Made by a program: the position numbers and the translations under genes. The notes below the pieces were generated by a model. The model saw only the letters and a program-made list of their open reading frames with translations. It was not told where the DNA came from and did no database searches. A stretch of DNA of 64,000 bases. It comes from Rhodococcoides fascians A25f. Its GTDB lineage: Bacteria; Actinomycetota; Actinomycetes; Mycobacteriales; Mycobacteriaceae. Each line of letters opens with the position of its first letter. Position 1 is the stretch's first letter. Where the stretch lies: positions 3,503,501-3,567,500 of the forward strand of contig NZ_CP049744.1 in the NCBI RefSeq assembly GCF_000760935.2. The letters run 5' to 3'. Shown piece after piece: positions 9,693 through 18,116 of this stretch.

Positions 9693-9731
9693 AGACTAAG
9701 CCCCCTGCCGATATCTGCACAAGTTATTTTT
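9693..9731 (-). promoter_or_regulatory. whiB7 promoter with WhiB7-type AT-rich element
   Basis: On the minus strand AAAAATAAC (9723-9731) lies directly upstream of TTGTGC (9717-9722, -35), then an 18-base spacer and TAGTCT (9693-9698, -10). WhiB7-activated promoters are known to carry a short AT-rich motif just upstream of the -35 box, so this fits autoactivation. The start of transcription would be about 60 bases before the upstream ORF. Confidence 0.65.
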
Positions 9732-9766
9732 GACCAGCAGTTTCTCGGCGATTTCTACCCGCCCGG

Positions 9767-11881
9767 TCAGCTGTCCGTTGCGCGCACGACTGCGAGTACG
9801 TCTTCGCCGAACCGCTCCAACTTCTTGGCTCCGATTCCGGGGATGGCGACGAGTCCCCGCTCGTCCTGCGGCTGCTGCTCGGCGATGGCAGTGAGCGTGT
9901 TGTCGCTGAAGACCACATACGCCGGCACTTTCAATTCACGGGATTTGTCCAGTCGCCACGACTTCAGGGCGTCCAGCAGGGCGATGTCGACGTTCGACGG
10001 GCAGCTCTCGCATCGACCGAGCATGGTCGCGGACGTCCCGATCAACGGTTTTCCACACAACCGGCACTTGGGTCCGGATTTCTTGGCAGCGGGGGCCGCG
10101 ATACGTGAGGCGGGCGAATCCTCGGGCACGAGACCGATGAGAAACCTGGACCGCCGGCGGGACTTGCGCCCACCCTCGTTGCGGGCGAGCGCCCAGGACA
10201 GATGCAGGTGGACTCGGGCGCGCGTGACACCGACGTAGAGCAGCCTGCGCTCCTCCTCGATCGCGGCCTCGTTGTTGGCGCTGGGGTCGTTACCGATCGC
10301 GTGCGAGATCGGCAGAGTTCCGTCGGCGAGGCCGACGATGAACACCGCGTCCCATTCCAGCCCCTTCGCCGCGTGCAAGGACGCCAGCGTCACACCCTGC
10401 ACCGTCGGAGGATGCCGCGCTTCGGCACGTGCAGCGAGCTCCCCCAGCAATTTCTCGAGGGTCAGGTCCGGCTCGTGCACGAGAAGTTCTTCGGTGAGTT
10501 GCACCAGGCCGCCCAACGACGCCCATTTCTCGCGGGCCTGCGCACCGGTCGGCTCGGTTGCCGTCAGGCCCAGCGGCGCGAGCACGGCACGCACCAGAGC
10601 CGTCAGACCGTCGCCGGACTGCGCGCCGTCGGGCAGATCGTCCCGACCGGCCGCCTGCCGCAGGGCGTTGACGCCCTGCCGCACCTCGGGTCTGGTGAAG
10701 AAGCCTTCCCCGCCGCGCACCTGATACGGAATCTTCATTTCCGTCAACGCCTGCTCGTGTGCCTCGGACTGAGCGTTGATGCGGTACAGAATCGCGATCT
10801 CGGCCGGCTCGACCCCTTTGGAGATCAACCTCTTGACCGCCCGCGCCACACCGTCGGCCTCCGCCGGCTCGTCGTCGTACTCGAAGAACTCCGGCTCGGG
10901 CCCTGACTCCCGCTGACCGATCAATTGCAGCCGGGTACCGGCAATACGTCCGCGAGCGGCTCCGATGACACGATTCGCCAGCGACACCACCTCCGGCGTC
11001 GACCGGTAGTCGCGTTCGAGCCGAACCACGGTGGCCTCGGGGTACTTGCGAGAGAAGTCGAGCAGATATCGAGGGGATGCGCCGGTGAACGAATAGATCG
11101 TCTGATTCGCGTCGCCGACGACAGTGAGATCGTCGCGATCGCCCACCCAGGCGTCGAGCACCCGTTGTTGCAGCGGTGTCACGTCCTGGTATTCGTCGAC
11201 GACGAAGCAGCGGTACCGCTCGCGGAACTCGTCGGCCACCGACGAGTGCTCTTCCAACGCTGCGGCCGTGTGCAGGAGGAGGTCGTCGAAATCGAGCAAC
11301 ATGCCGTCACCGCCTCGCGACTTGAGCTCCTCGTACCCGGCGTACACGGCAGCGACCTTGGCGGCGTCCATCGGAACGTCGCGGCGATTGCTCGCTGCGA
11401 TACGCGGGTAGTCCTCGGGTGCGATCAACGATCCCTTGGCCCACTCGATCTCACCCGCGAGATCGCGGATCGCGTCGGTCGAGGTCGACACTCCGGCGCG
11501 ATTGGCCGCCTGCGAAACAACAGTGAACTTGCGATCGAGTAGCTGCCAGCCGGTGTCTCCGACGACCTGCGGCCAGAAGTATTTGAGTTGCCGCATCGCC
11601 GCGGCGTGGAACGTACGGGCCTGCACGGGAGGTCCGTCTCCTCCAACCCCGAGCTCGCGCAGGCGGCCGCGCATCTCGCCGGCAGCGCGAGCGGTGAACG
11701 TCACCGCCAGTACCTGCCCAGAGGACACATGCCCCGCCGAGACGAGGTGCGCGATACGTCGCGTGATCGTGCGGGTCTTGCCCGTGCCGGCACCGGCGAG
11801 AACGCACACCGGGCCACGAGGAGCCAGTACGGCCGCGGATTGCTCCGGATCCAGTCCGGTGGTCATCGCGTCGTCAGCCAT
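9767..11881 (-). CDS. uvrD2: ATP-dependent DNA helicase UvrD2
   Basis: A superfamily 1A 3'-5' helicase of 704 residues from ATG 11881; ATG 11890 and a start at 11941 are alternatives without ribosome sites. It has Walker A GAGTGKT at residues 30-36, Walker B/motif II VVDEYQD, motif [17 protein letters not shown], motif V/VI regions [14 protein letters not shown] and [10 protein letters not shown] tetracysteine segment (CRLCGKPL and, about 20 residues on, CESC) separates the motor from a C-terminal HRDC domain ending near [10 protein letters not shown]; this arrangement typifies mycobacterial UvrD2, where the cysteine motif is needed for helicase activity. It acts in DNA repair and is essential in M. 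tuberculosis. Divergent from mrx1 across 89 bp. Confidence 0.93.
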   Translation of the reverse strand: MADDAMTTGLDPEQSAAVLAPRGPVCVLAGAGTGKTRTITRRIAHLVSAGHVSSGQVLAVTFTARAAGEMRGRLRELGVGGDGPPVQARTFHAAAMRQLKYFWPQVVGDTGWQLLDRKFTVVSQAANRAGVSTSTDAIRDLAGEIEWAKGSLIAPEDYPRIAASNRRDVPMDAAKVAAVYAGYEELKSRGGDGMLLDFDDLLLHTAAALEEHSSVADEFRERYRCFVVDEYQDVTPLQQRVLDAWVGDRDDLTVVGDANQTIYSFTGASPRYLLDFSRKYPEATVVRLERDYRSTPEVVSLANRVIGAARGRIAGTRLQLIGQRESGPEPEFFEYDDEPAEADGVARAVKRLISKGVEPAEIAILYRINAQSEAHEQALTEMKIPYQVRGGEGFFTRPEVRQGVNALRQAAGRDDLPDGAQSGDGLTALVRAVLAPLGLTATEPTGAQAREKWASLGGLVQLTEELLVHEPDLTLEKLLGELAARAEARHPPTVQGVTLASLHAAKGLEWDAVFIVGLADGTLPISHAIGNDPSANNEAAIEEERRLLYVGVTRARVHLHLSWALARNEGGRKSRRRSRFLIGLVPEDSPASRIAAPAAKKSGPKCRLCGKPLIGTSATMLGRCESCPSNVDIALLDALKSWRLDKSRELKVPAYVVFSDNTLTAIAEQQPQDERGLVAIPGIGAKKLERFGEDVLAVVRATDS

Positions 11882-11934
11882 GTGGACCATTGTGTCAGTG
11901 CGCACCGACAGTTCCGCCCGGGCCTGAACCTGCC

Positions 11935-11960
11935 GGAACAATGGCGTCGGTGCTCCTGTT
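11935..11960 (+). promoter_or_regulatory. SigH-type promoter of mrx1
   Basis: GGAA at 11935-11938 and GTT at 11958-11960 are separated by 19 bases, the SigH/SigR promoter architecture. Transcription would begin a few bases before the GTG at 11971, giving a leaderless or nearly leaderless message, and excluding the ATG at 11941 as the true start. The same spacing occurs before sigH at 50955-50981. Confidence 0.6.
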
Positions 11961-11970
11961 GACTCTTGTC

Positions 11971-12240
11971 GTGACCACTACCGAGAACACTCCGCAGACC
12001 CCAGCCGCACTCACCGTCTACTCCACGACGTGGTGCGGTTACTGCCGCCGACTCAAGACCCAGCTCGACGAGGCGGGAATCACATACGCCGAGATCGACA
12101 TCGAGCAGAACCCGGAAGCCGCCGACTTCGTCGGAAGCGTCAACAACGGCAACCACGTGGTGCCTACCGTCCTCTTCGCCGACGGCTCGACGGCGACCAA
12201 TCCCGGCCTGGCCGAGGTCAAGCGCGCGCTGTCGCTCTGA
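11971..12240 (+). CDS. mrx1: Mycoredoxin-1 (glutaredoxin-like)
   Basis: An 89-residue glutaredoxin-fold protein from GTG 11971 with the redox motif CGYC at 22-25, a cis-proline TVP motif ([11 protein letters not shown]) and a terminal helix. Mycoredoxin reduces mycothiol mixed disulfides on proteins and peroxidases, so it belongs to the mycothiol redox system of actinobacteria. An upstream in-frame ATG (11941) is less likely because it falls inside the predicted SigH promoter and adds a hydrophobic stretch absent from the family. SigH control fits its oxidative stress role. It ends seven bases from the convergent nudC. Confidence 0.92.
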   Translation: MTTTENTPQTPAALTVYSTTWCGYCRRLKTQLDEAGITYAEIDIEQNPEAADFVGSVNNGNHVVPTVLFADGSTATNPGLAEVKRALSL

Positions 12241-12247
12241 TCGAGCG

Positions 12248-13150
12248 TCAGCCCGTGGCCGCCCACGCTTCGAGCATTCCGCGCGCGATCGAGATGGAAC
12301 CGGGGAGCAGCAATCGGGAGGTCGAGTCCGATCCCCAATCCCCCAGCTCCAGCGCCGCGACAACCTCGGCTCGATCGAACCAGTGGGCTTCGGCAATCTC
12401 GCCGTCCTGGAAAAGCAACGGCTGCTCCGGGTCGGCGACAGCCGAGAACCCGATCATCACCGAACGCGGGAACGGCCACGGCTGGCTACCCAGGTAGTCG
12501 ATGTCGGAGACGTCGAGGCCGACTTCTTCCTTGATCTCCCGCGCCACACACGTTTCCAGGGATTCGCCGGCCTCGACGAAACCCGCCAGAACCGAGAATC
12601 GCCGCTCGGGCCAGGCCGGTGCGCGTGCCAGCAGCACTCTGTCGCCGCCGTCGTGGACCAGACAGATCACTGCGGGATCGGTACGAGGAAATTCCTCGTG
12701 GCCGGTGGACGTACTGGTGCGAGACCAGCCCGCGTTCGACAGAACCGACGGCGCGCCGTCGAGCGAGCTGAACTGCGCGCTCGCATGCCAATTGAGGATC
12801 GCCAGCGCACCGGTCACCATCGACAGTGCAGTGCCGTCCAGGCGATCACCGTCGGTACGTAGGTCGCCGAGCGTGCCCTCCACGATCTCCACCCGCCTGG
12901 TCCATACGTGCCGGTCCCCGTGGATTCCGAGAAAGACCGCATCAGCGGTGGGTTCCGGTGCAACATCGACGGCGGGAGTGAGGACCAAGCCGTCCTCGTC
13001 GACGCCGAATCTGCCTCTGCCGTCCACGTTCAGCAGTCGGCCGGTCGACCAGCCTGCTGCGAGTGCGGCGGTGTCTCGGCGTAATTCCTCGGCCCTGTTC
13101 AGCGGTGACCGGGAGAGGCGAGGTGGGTGAGCGAGGTGGAATTTCGGCAC
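12248..13150 (-). CDS. nudC: NAD(H) pyrophosphatase / RNA deNADase NudC
   Basis: A 300-residue Nudix hydrolase from GTG 13150. The Nudix box spans about 190-212 (GFVEAGES then REIKEEVG with the metal-binding Glu residues), and the NADH-specific signature SQPWPFP is at 222-228. NudC cleaves NAD(H) to NMN(H) and AMP and removes NAD caps from RNA. Odd: the zinc-ribbon cysteines that normally precede the Nudix domain are absent. The corresponding stretch (about 127-151) contains no Cys, and the whole protein has only Cys163 and Cys201. Downstream of the potassium channel gene on the same strand (24-bp gap), likely one operon. Confidence 0.92.
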   Translation of the reverse strand: MPKFHLAHPPRLSRSPLNRAEELRRDTAALAAGWSTGRLLNVDGRGRFGVDEDGLVLTPAVDVAPEPTADAVFLGIHGDRHVWTRRVEIVEGTLGDLRTDGDRLDGTALSMVTGALAILNWHASAQFSSLDGAPSVLSNAGWSRTSTSTGHEEFPRTDPAVICLVHDGGDRVLLARAPAWPERRFSVLAGFVEAGESLETCVAREIKEEVGLDVSDIDYLGSQPWPFPRSVMIGFSAVADPEQPLLFQDGEIAEAHWFDRAEVVAALELGDWGSDSTSRLLLPGSISIARGMLEAWAATG

Positions 13151-13174
13151 GCTCGGAACCCTACTCGGACTTCG

Positions 13175-14278
13175 TTACTCACCCACACGACGGATGTACA
13201 GCAGGCGATCGGACGCCTCGACGGCATCGACTTCCGGGGTGCCGACCCGGAAGAGTTTGCCGCCCCGCACAACTCCGAGCACAATGTCGGTGAGGTGCCG
13301 CGGCGAGCCGCCCACCTCGTCGCGCTCGACTTCGCGCTCGGCGATCGCGAAGCCTGCCTCCGGCGTCAACAAGTCCTCGATCATCTCCACCACGGACGGT
13401 GTGGAGGTGGCGATGCCGAGCAACCGGCCGGCGGTCTCGGAGGAAACGACCACCGAATCGGCACCGGACTGACGCAGCAGGTGGGTGTTCTCCGCTTCCC
13501 TGATGGCCGCGACGATCTTGGCCTTGGGAGCGATCTCGCGGGCGGTCAGAGTCACCAGCACGGCTGTGTCGTCTCGGTTGGTCGCCACGATGATGGCCGA
13601 CGCATGCTGGGCCCCGGTGAGTCTGAGCACGTCGGACTTGGTCGCCGAGCCGTGGACGGTGACCAAGCCCAGAGCCGACGCGGCATCGAGCACCGTCTGA
13701 TCGGTGTCGACAACGACGATGTCGGACGCCGGTACGCCGTCTCCGAGCATCGCGTCGACTGCGGTTCGGCCCTTGGTGCCGAAACCGATGACCACGGTGT
13801 GATTGCGCACGCTGCGTCTCCATCGCTGAATTTTGAATGCTTGCCTGGACCGCTCGGTGAGAACCGACAGCGTCGTTCCGACCAGCAGAATGAGGAACAG
13901 GACCCGAAGTGGTGTGATGACAAGAATATTGACCAGCCGCGCCGACGGGCTCATCGGCGCGATGTCACCGTATCCCGTCGTCGACAGCGATACCGTCGCG
14001 TAGTAGAACGCGTCCAGGAAGGACAGTTCGCCGTTCTGGTTGTCGCTGTAACCGTCACGGTCGAGGTATACGACGAACGCTGCGAGAAACAGGATGCCGA
14101 GCGCCATCAGTACCCGTTTGTAGATCGCGCTCCACGGACTCGATTCCAGCTCCGGGACTCGGAGCACTCCGACGAGCGCGAAGTCGGGCTTGTCGGTCAG
14201 CGCGCCACTGTCGCTCAGGCGCGCTCGCAACCTACCTGCCACGTCGCCCACCGAAGTGTGCGCAGAAGTCGAGATCAT
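13175..14278 (-). CDS. Potassium channel protein with RCK (TrkA-N) domain
   Basis: A 367-residue protein from ATG 14278. Two transmembrane helices (about 55-72 and 115-140) flank a pore loop with the canonical selectivity filter TTGYGD at 100-105. A cytosolic RCK domain follows with the Rossmann loop VVIGFGTKG near 164, then a TrkA-C-like region. This is a two-helix ligand-gated K+ channel of the MthK/Rv3200c type, probably tetrameric. It precedes nudC on the same strand; since RCK domains can sense nucleotides, linkage with an NAD pyrophosphatase is suggestive but unproven. Confidence 0.9.
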   Translation of the reverse strand: MISTSAHTSVGDVAGRLRARLSDSGALTDKPDFALVGVLRVPELESSPWSAIYKRVLMALGILFLAAFVVYLDRDGYSDNQNGELSFLDAFYYATVSLSTTGYGDIAPMSPSARLVNILVITPLRVLFLILLVGTTLSVLTERSRQAFKIQRWRRSVRNHTVVIGFGTKGRTAVDAMLGDGVPASDIVVVDTDQTVLDAASALGLVTVHGSATKSDVLRLTGAQHASAIIVATNRDDTAVLVTLTAREIAPKAKIVAAIREAENTHLLRQSGADSVVVSSETAGRLLGIATSTPSVVEMIEDLLTPEAGFAIAEREVERDEVGGSPRHLTDIVLGVVRGGKLFRVGTPEVDAVEASDRLLYIRRVGE

Positions 14279-14347
14279 TCACGGCACGCAGCGTAACCCC
14301 ACGCAACGAATCTGTGCCGACGACTCGGGATGTGGCACGGTAAGTGC

Positions 14348-14731
14348 ATGACACAGCGACCAAGTCAGGCAGCCGCACTGCGCCTCGCCGGACTGCTCAC
14401 CGGAGCCGGCATTCTCCATTTCGTCACCCCGACGTTCTTCGACGCGCAGGTTCCGACGGCACTGCCGGGTTCGGCTCGCACGTACACCCAGGTATCGGGA
14501 GTCGCCGAGCTCGCGGTGGCCGCAACACTTGCCACGCCTCGCACCCGCCGCCTGGGCGGCGCACTCGCGGCCGCGCTGTTCGTTGCCGTCTTCCCCGCCA
14601 ACATCAACCTCGCATGGAAGTACGTGCAGAGCTCCAAGACTTCACCGGCGCTCAAAGCAGCCATGATCGCCCGTCTGCCACTGCAGATCCCACTGGTCAC
14701 CGAGGCTCTGAAGGCTCGTCGGAACGCGTAG
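14348..14731 (+). CDS. DoxX-like small membrane protein
   Basis: A 127-residue protein from ATG 14348; a start six codons upstream is possible. It has four hydrophobic helices and the DoxX-family-like features GAGILHFVTPTFFD in the first loop and FPANINLAWKY in the third. Function is unknown; relatives are often labelled membrane protein or DoxX family. The last 35 bases overlap the convergent 3' end of adnB. Confidence 0.7.
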   Translation: MTQRPSQAAALRLAGLLTGAGILHFVTPTFFDAQVPTALPGSARTYTQVSGVAELAVAATLATPRTRRLGGALAAALFVAVFPANINLAWKYVQSSKTSPALKAAMIARLPLQIPLVTEALKARRNA

Positions 14732-17700
14732 TAGCGTCGATCGGCGTCGACGCGGCCGGACCCTCGAGAAGTTCGGCCAAAGCTGCTGCGTCCGGAAGGT
14801 TCTCGGGCGAGATGGTGTGGCCGCTGCGGACATAGTGGAACGCCGCGCGTACGCGGTCCAGCGAAACCGGTTCGGCCTGCCCGATCGACATCAGCTCGGC
14901 CCACGCCAATCGGTAGGCCGCGAGTTGCATCGCCACTGCCTGCTGTTCCGACGCTGTCGGCTCTGCACCGGTTTTCCAGTCGACGACGGTCCAGCCGCCG
15001 TCGGGGTCGGCGAACACGGCGTCGATTCGACCGCGCAGCACCGTGCCCGCCACGGACGTCTCGAACGGGACCTCCACCTCGACGGGGCTGCGCAGCGACC
15101 ATTCCGAGTCCAGAAACGCCTGCTGCAACGTTTCCAGGTCGACGTCGGCCGACGCACCGGTATCGGCCGAGCCCGGCAACTCGTCGAGGTCGAGCAACCG
15201 GGTTGCACCGAACCGCCGCTCGACCCAGGCGTGAAATGCAGTTCCTCTGCGCGCCAATGGGTTCGGAGGAAACGGCAACGGCCTGCGCAGTCGCGATGCC
15301 AGGCCATCGGGATCTGCGGCCAGGTCCACCAACTGCGTCACCGACAGGTTGCCCGGTAGTGCCACGTCGACTCCCGCGACCGACCTCACTGCCCGCTCTG
15401 CCAGCAGGGTCTCGACATCGGCAGCCCAGTTCTCCGGGTCGGTCAGGGTTGGGTCGTCCGTGTTCTCACTCGAATTGCGCTGCACCGCATCACCATCTGC
15501 CAGTGCGCGTAGTACCTCGCGCGCACCGCTCTCGACCGCGCCACGTCTGGGTCCGAGCGGGTCTCGCGGCCAGGACGCCGTGTGCGGCACAGCTCCGAGC
15601 GGGTTCTGCACTCCGTCCTCCGGAGCCGGGGCCCACTGCTCGATCACAGCCGCGGCGTCGGCGGATCCGCTGACCTGCCTGTGCAATTCGTCGAGAAACT
15701 CCGACGGCCCACGCGACTTCGTCGACGTCTGGTCCCAGTGGTGCGCGGACACCAACAGCACCCGTTCGGTTCGGGTCAGAGCCACGTAGAACAGTCGCCG
15801 ATCCTCGGCGAGCCGGCGCCGGGCCAGCGCATCCTTGTGGTTCTTCACTGCATCCTCCAGATCCTTCCGGTTGTACAGCTGGTCGAGTTCGAGAACCGGA
15901 ACGCCCTCCGAGCCCTCACCGTCCAGTGCGCGATCACCGCGCAGCGACGGCGGCAATTCGGCCATGGCTCCGAGCCACGTCGAGGACGCGTTCGAGGACG
16001 GGAACACGCCTTTCGCTACGTGCGGTACGGCCACGACCTCCCATTCGAGGCCCTTCGCGGAGTGGACAGTGAGCACCTGAACTCGATGTGGGGCGACGTC
16101 GACCTCGCCTGGTGCGAGGCCGTCCTCGACCGTCTCCGCAGCAGCGAGGAACGACAGGAATCCGGTCACCGTGGCGGTGGGATTGTCGGCGTAGTCGGCC
16201 ACCACGTGGGCGAATGCATCCAGGTGTTCGCGGCCGACTGCCCCGTCGGTCCCGATCGGTGTGCGGGCTTGCGCTTCGACGCCGATGTTCATGATCCGCT
16301 CGATGTCGCCGACCAATTCCGTCAGCGGTTGCCCGATTCGATCGCGCAGCAGGTGTAGTTCACCCGCGAGGGCGACGATCCGCCGGTAGCCGGCCTCCGA
16401 GTACCGCTCGGCCGAACCAGGATCGGCAATGGCGTCTGCCAGTCCCGCCTGCTCGGACTGCTCGCCGGGAAGTGCGCTGCCGAGTGCGGCGTCCAGCGTC
16501 TCGGGGTCGTCGACCCGACCCGCGGTGCCGTACCCGCTGCGGATCTCGAGTTCTCGGGCGCGCTGGGAGAGTGCCCGCAGATCCGTCGGGCCGATCTGCC
16601 ACCGAGAACCGGTGAGGATGCGCATCGCGGAACTGCCGGCAGTCGGGTCGGCGACCAGTCGCAGCATCGCGATGATGTCTGCCACCTCGGGAACGTGCAG
16701 CAATCCGCCGAGCCCAACGACCTCCACCGGCAACCCACGGCTGCGCAGTACCTCTGCGATGGGTTCGGCATCGGCGTTGCGTCGCACCAGAACTGCAGCG
16801 GTGGGCGGCGGCCGATCCTGCTCGAGGGCCGAGCGGTACTCCCCTGCGATCCGGTCGGCAATCCACTCGCGTTCGCCCAGAACGGTCTCGGTGACGGCAA
16901 TTCGGACGTCTCCGGGAACAGCTCCCGGACGGGCCCGCAGAGTCGGGACCGGAACACCGACGCGGCGCAGTGGATCGGTGATCAGGTTCGCCAGAGTCAG
17001 CGCTTCGGGCGGATTCCGCCAGCTGGTGAGTAGTTCCAGTCGAGGAGCCGGGCCACCGTCGGCCTGCGGAAAGTCGGTGGCGAACCGTGGCAGGTTCGCT
17101 GCCGAGGCACCGCGCCAGCCGTAGATCGATTGCATCGGATCGCCGACCGCCGTCAGCGCCAACGTGGGGTCGCCGCCCGATCCGAACAGTGACGACAGCA
17201 GGACGCGTTGAGCGTGCCCGGTGTCCTGGTATTCGTCGAGCAATACCAGCCGAAAACGTTGCCGTTCGGCTGTTCCCACCTCCGCATGGTCGGCCGCGAC
17301 CCGCGCCGCCATCGACATCTGCGAGCCGAAATCCAGTGCTCCCTCCCGGCGCAGAGTCTGGCCCAGCCGTTCCACCAACGGCAACAACCCGATTCGTTGA
17401 TGCTGCGCGTCGAGGATGTTCAGCAACTCTTTGGTGGGGCCGCCGCGTTGTCGCGGGCCCGGCCCGAGCGTGTGTACCAGTTTCTCCAACTCCACGTGTG
17501 CCTGGCGCAGCTCATCGGGATCGACGAGATGCTCGGCCAACTGGCCCGAGAGCGCCAATACCGCCTCGGTCACCGACGTGGGGTTTCGGTCGGTGTCGAG
17601 GTCGCCGTCCCAGGTGCTGACGACGCGGTGCGCCAGCTGCCACAATTCGGTTTCCGAGAGCAGCGTCGCGGACGGTTCGATCGGCAGCAGCAAGCCGTGC

Positions 17701-18116
17701 TCGGTGAGCAGTCGGCCTGCATAGGAGTGATACGTGCTCACTTCGGGCTCGGCACCGAGAATCCGTTCCCGCAGTGCCAGACTGGGATCGAGTGCGCGCA
17801 CCAGATCGGATCCGGCCAGCCGACCCAGCCGCGCCCTGATCCGAGACGTCAACTGCTGCGCGGCCTTTCGCGTGAAGGTCAGGCCGAGCACCTGGTCCGG
17901 GTCGACGAAACCGTTGGCCACCATCCACACCACACGGGCGGCCATCGTCTCGGTCTTGCCCGCCCCCGCTCCTGCCACCACGAGCATCGGGCCGGGCGGG
18001 GCCGCGATCACCGCAGCCTGCTCGTCGGTCGGCGGATGCTTCTGTCCGAGTGCCCTGGCGAGCTCGACCGGCGACACCCGCACCGCACCGGTCCGTTTCT
18101 TCGTCGGTGTCGTCAC
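14697..18116 (-). CDS. adnB: AdnB subunit of the AdnAB helicase-nuclease
   Basis: A protein of 1139 residues from GTG 18116, which overlaps the adnA stop in a GTGA junction, implying translational coupling; the frame is open further upstream, but inside adnA. It has an N-terminal UvrD-like motor with Walker A GAGAGKT at 49-55, Walker B LLDEYQD, motif III-like AVGDPMQSIYGWRG and VLTVHSAKGLEWE. It has a C-terminal RecB-type nuclease domain with the GRIDAVF and VVDWKTG (about 1044-1050) catalytic motifs and a QLAAYRLAW motif. In mycobacteria AdnB is the lead 3'-5' translocating motor of the AdnAB double-strand break resection machine. Confidence 0.95.
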   Translation of the reverse strand: MTTPTKKRTGAVRVSPVELARALGQKHPPTDEQAAVIAAPPGPMLVVAGAGAGKTETMAARVVWMVANGFVDPDQVLGLTFTRKAAQQLTSRIRARLGRLAGSDLVRALDPSLALRERILGAEPEVSTYHSYAGRLLTEHGLLLPIEPSATLLSETELWQLAHRVVSTWDGDLDTDRNPTSVTEAVLALSGQLAEHLVDPDELRQAHVELEKLVHTLGPGPRQRGGPTKELLNILDAQHQRIGLLPLVERLGQTLRREGALDFGSQMSMAARVAADHAEVGTAERQRFRLVLLDEYQDTGHAQRVLLSSLFGSGGDPTLALTAVGDPMQSIYGWRGASAANLPRFATDFPQADGGPAPRLELLTSWRNPPEALTLANLITDPLRRVGVPVPTLRARPGAVPGDVRIAVTETVLGEREWIADRIAGEYRSALEQDRPPPTAAVLVRRNADAEPIAEVLRSRGLPVEVVGLGGLLHVPEVADIIAMLRLVADPTAGSSAMRILTGSRWQIGPTDLRALSQRARELEIRSGYGTAGRVDDPETLDAALGSALPGEQSEQAGLADAIADPGSAERYSEAGYRRIVALAGELHLLRDRIGQPLTELVGDIERIMNIGVEAQARTPIGTDGAVGREHLDAFAHVVADYADNPTATVTGFLSFLAAAETVEDGLAPGEVDVAPHRVQVLTVHSAKGLEWEVVAVPHVAKGVFPSSNASSTWLGAMAELPPSLRGDRALDGEGSEGVPVLELDQLYNRKDLEDAVKNHKDALARRRLAEDRRLFYVALTRTERVLLVSAHHWDQTSTKSRGPSEFLDELHRQVSGSADAAAVIEQWAPAPEDGVQNPLGAVPHTASWPRDPLGPRRGAVESGAREVLRALADGDAVQRNSSENTDDPTLTDPENWAADVETLLAERAVRSVAGVDVALPGNLSVTQLVDLAADPDGLASRLRRPLPFPPNPLARRGTAFHAWVERRFGATRLLDLDELPGSADTGASADVDLETLQQAFLDSEWSLRSPVEVEVPFETSVAGTVLRGRIDAVFADPDGGWTVVDWKTGAEPTASEQQAVAMQLAAYRLAWAELMSIGQAEPVSLDRVRAAFHYVRSGHTISPENLPDAAALAELLEGPAASTPIDATTRSDEPSEPR

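Noticed and set aside
13127..14296. A 389-codon plus-strand ORF
   Set aside because: Antisense to the potassium channel gene, which has an unmistakable TTGYGD filter and RCK domain.
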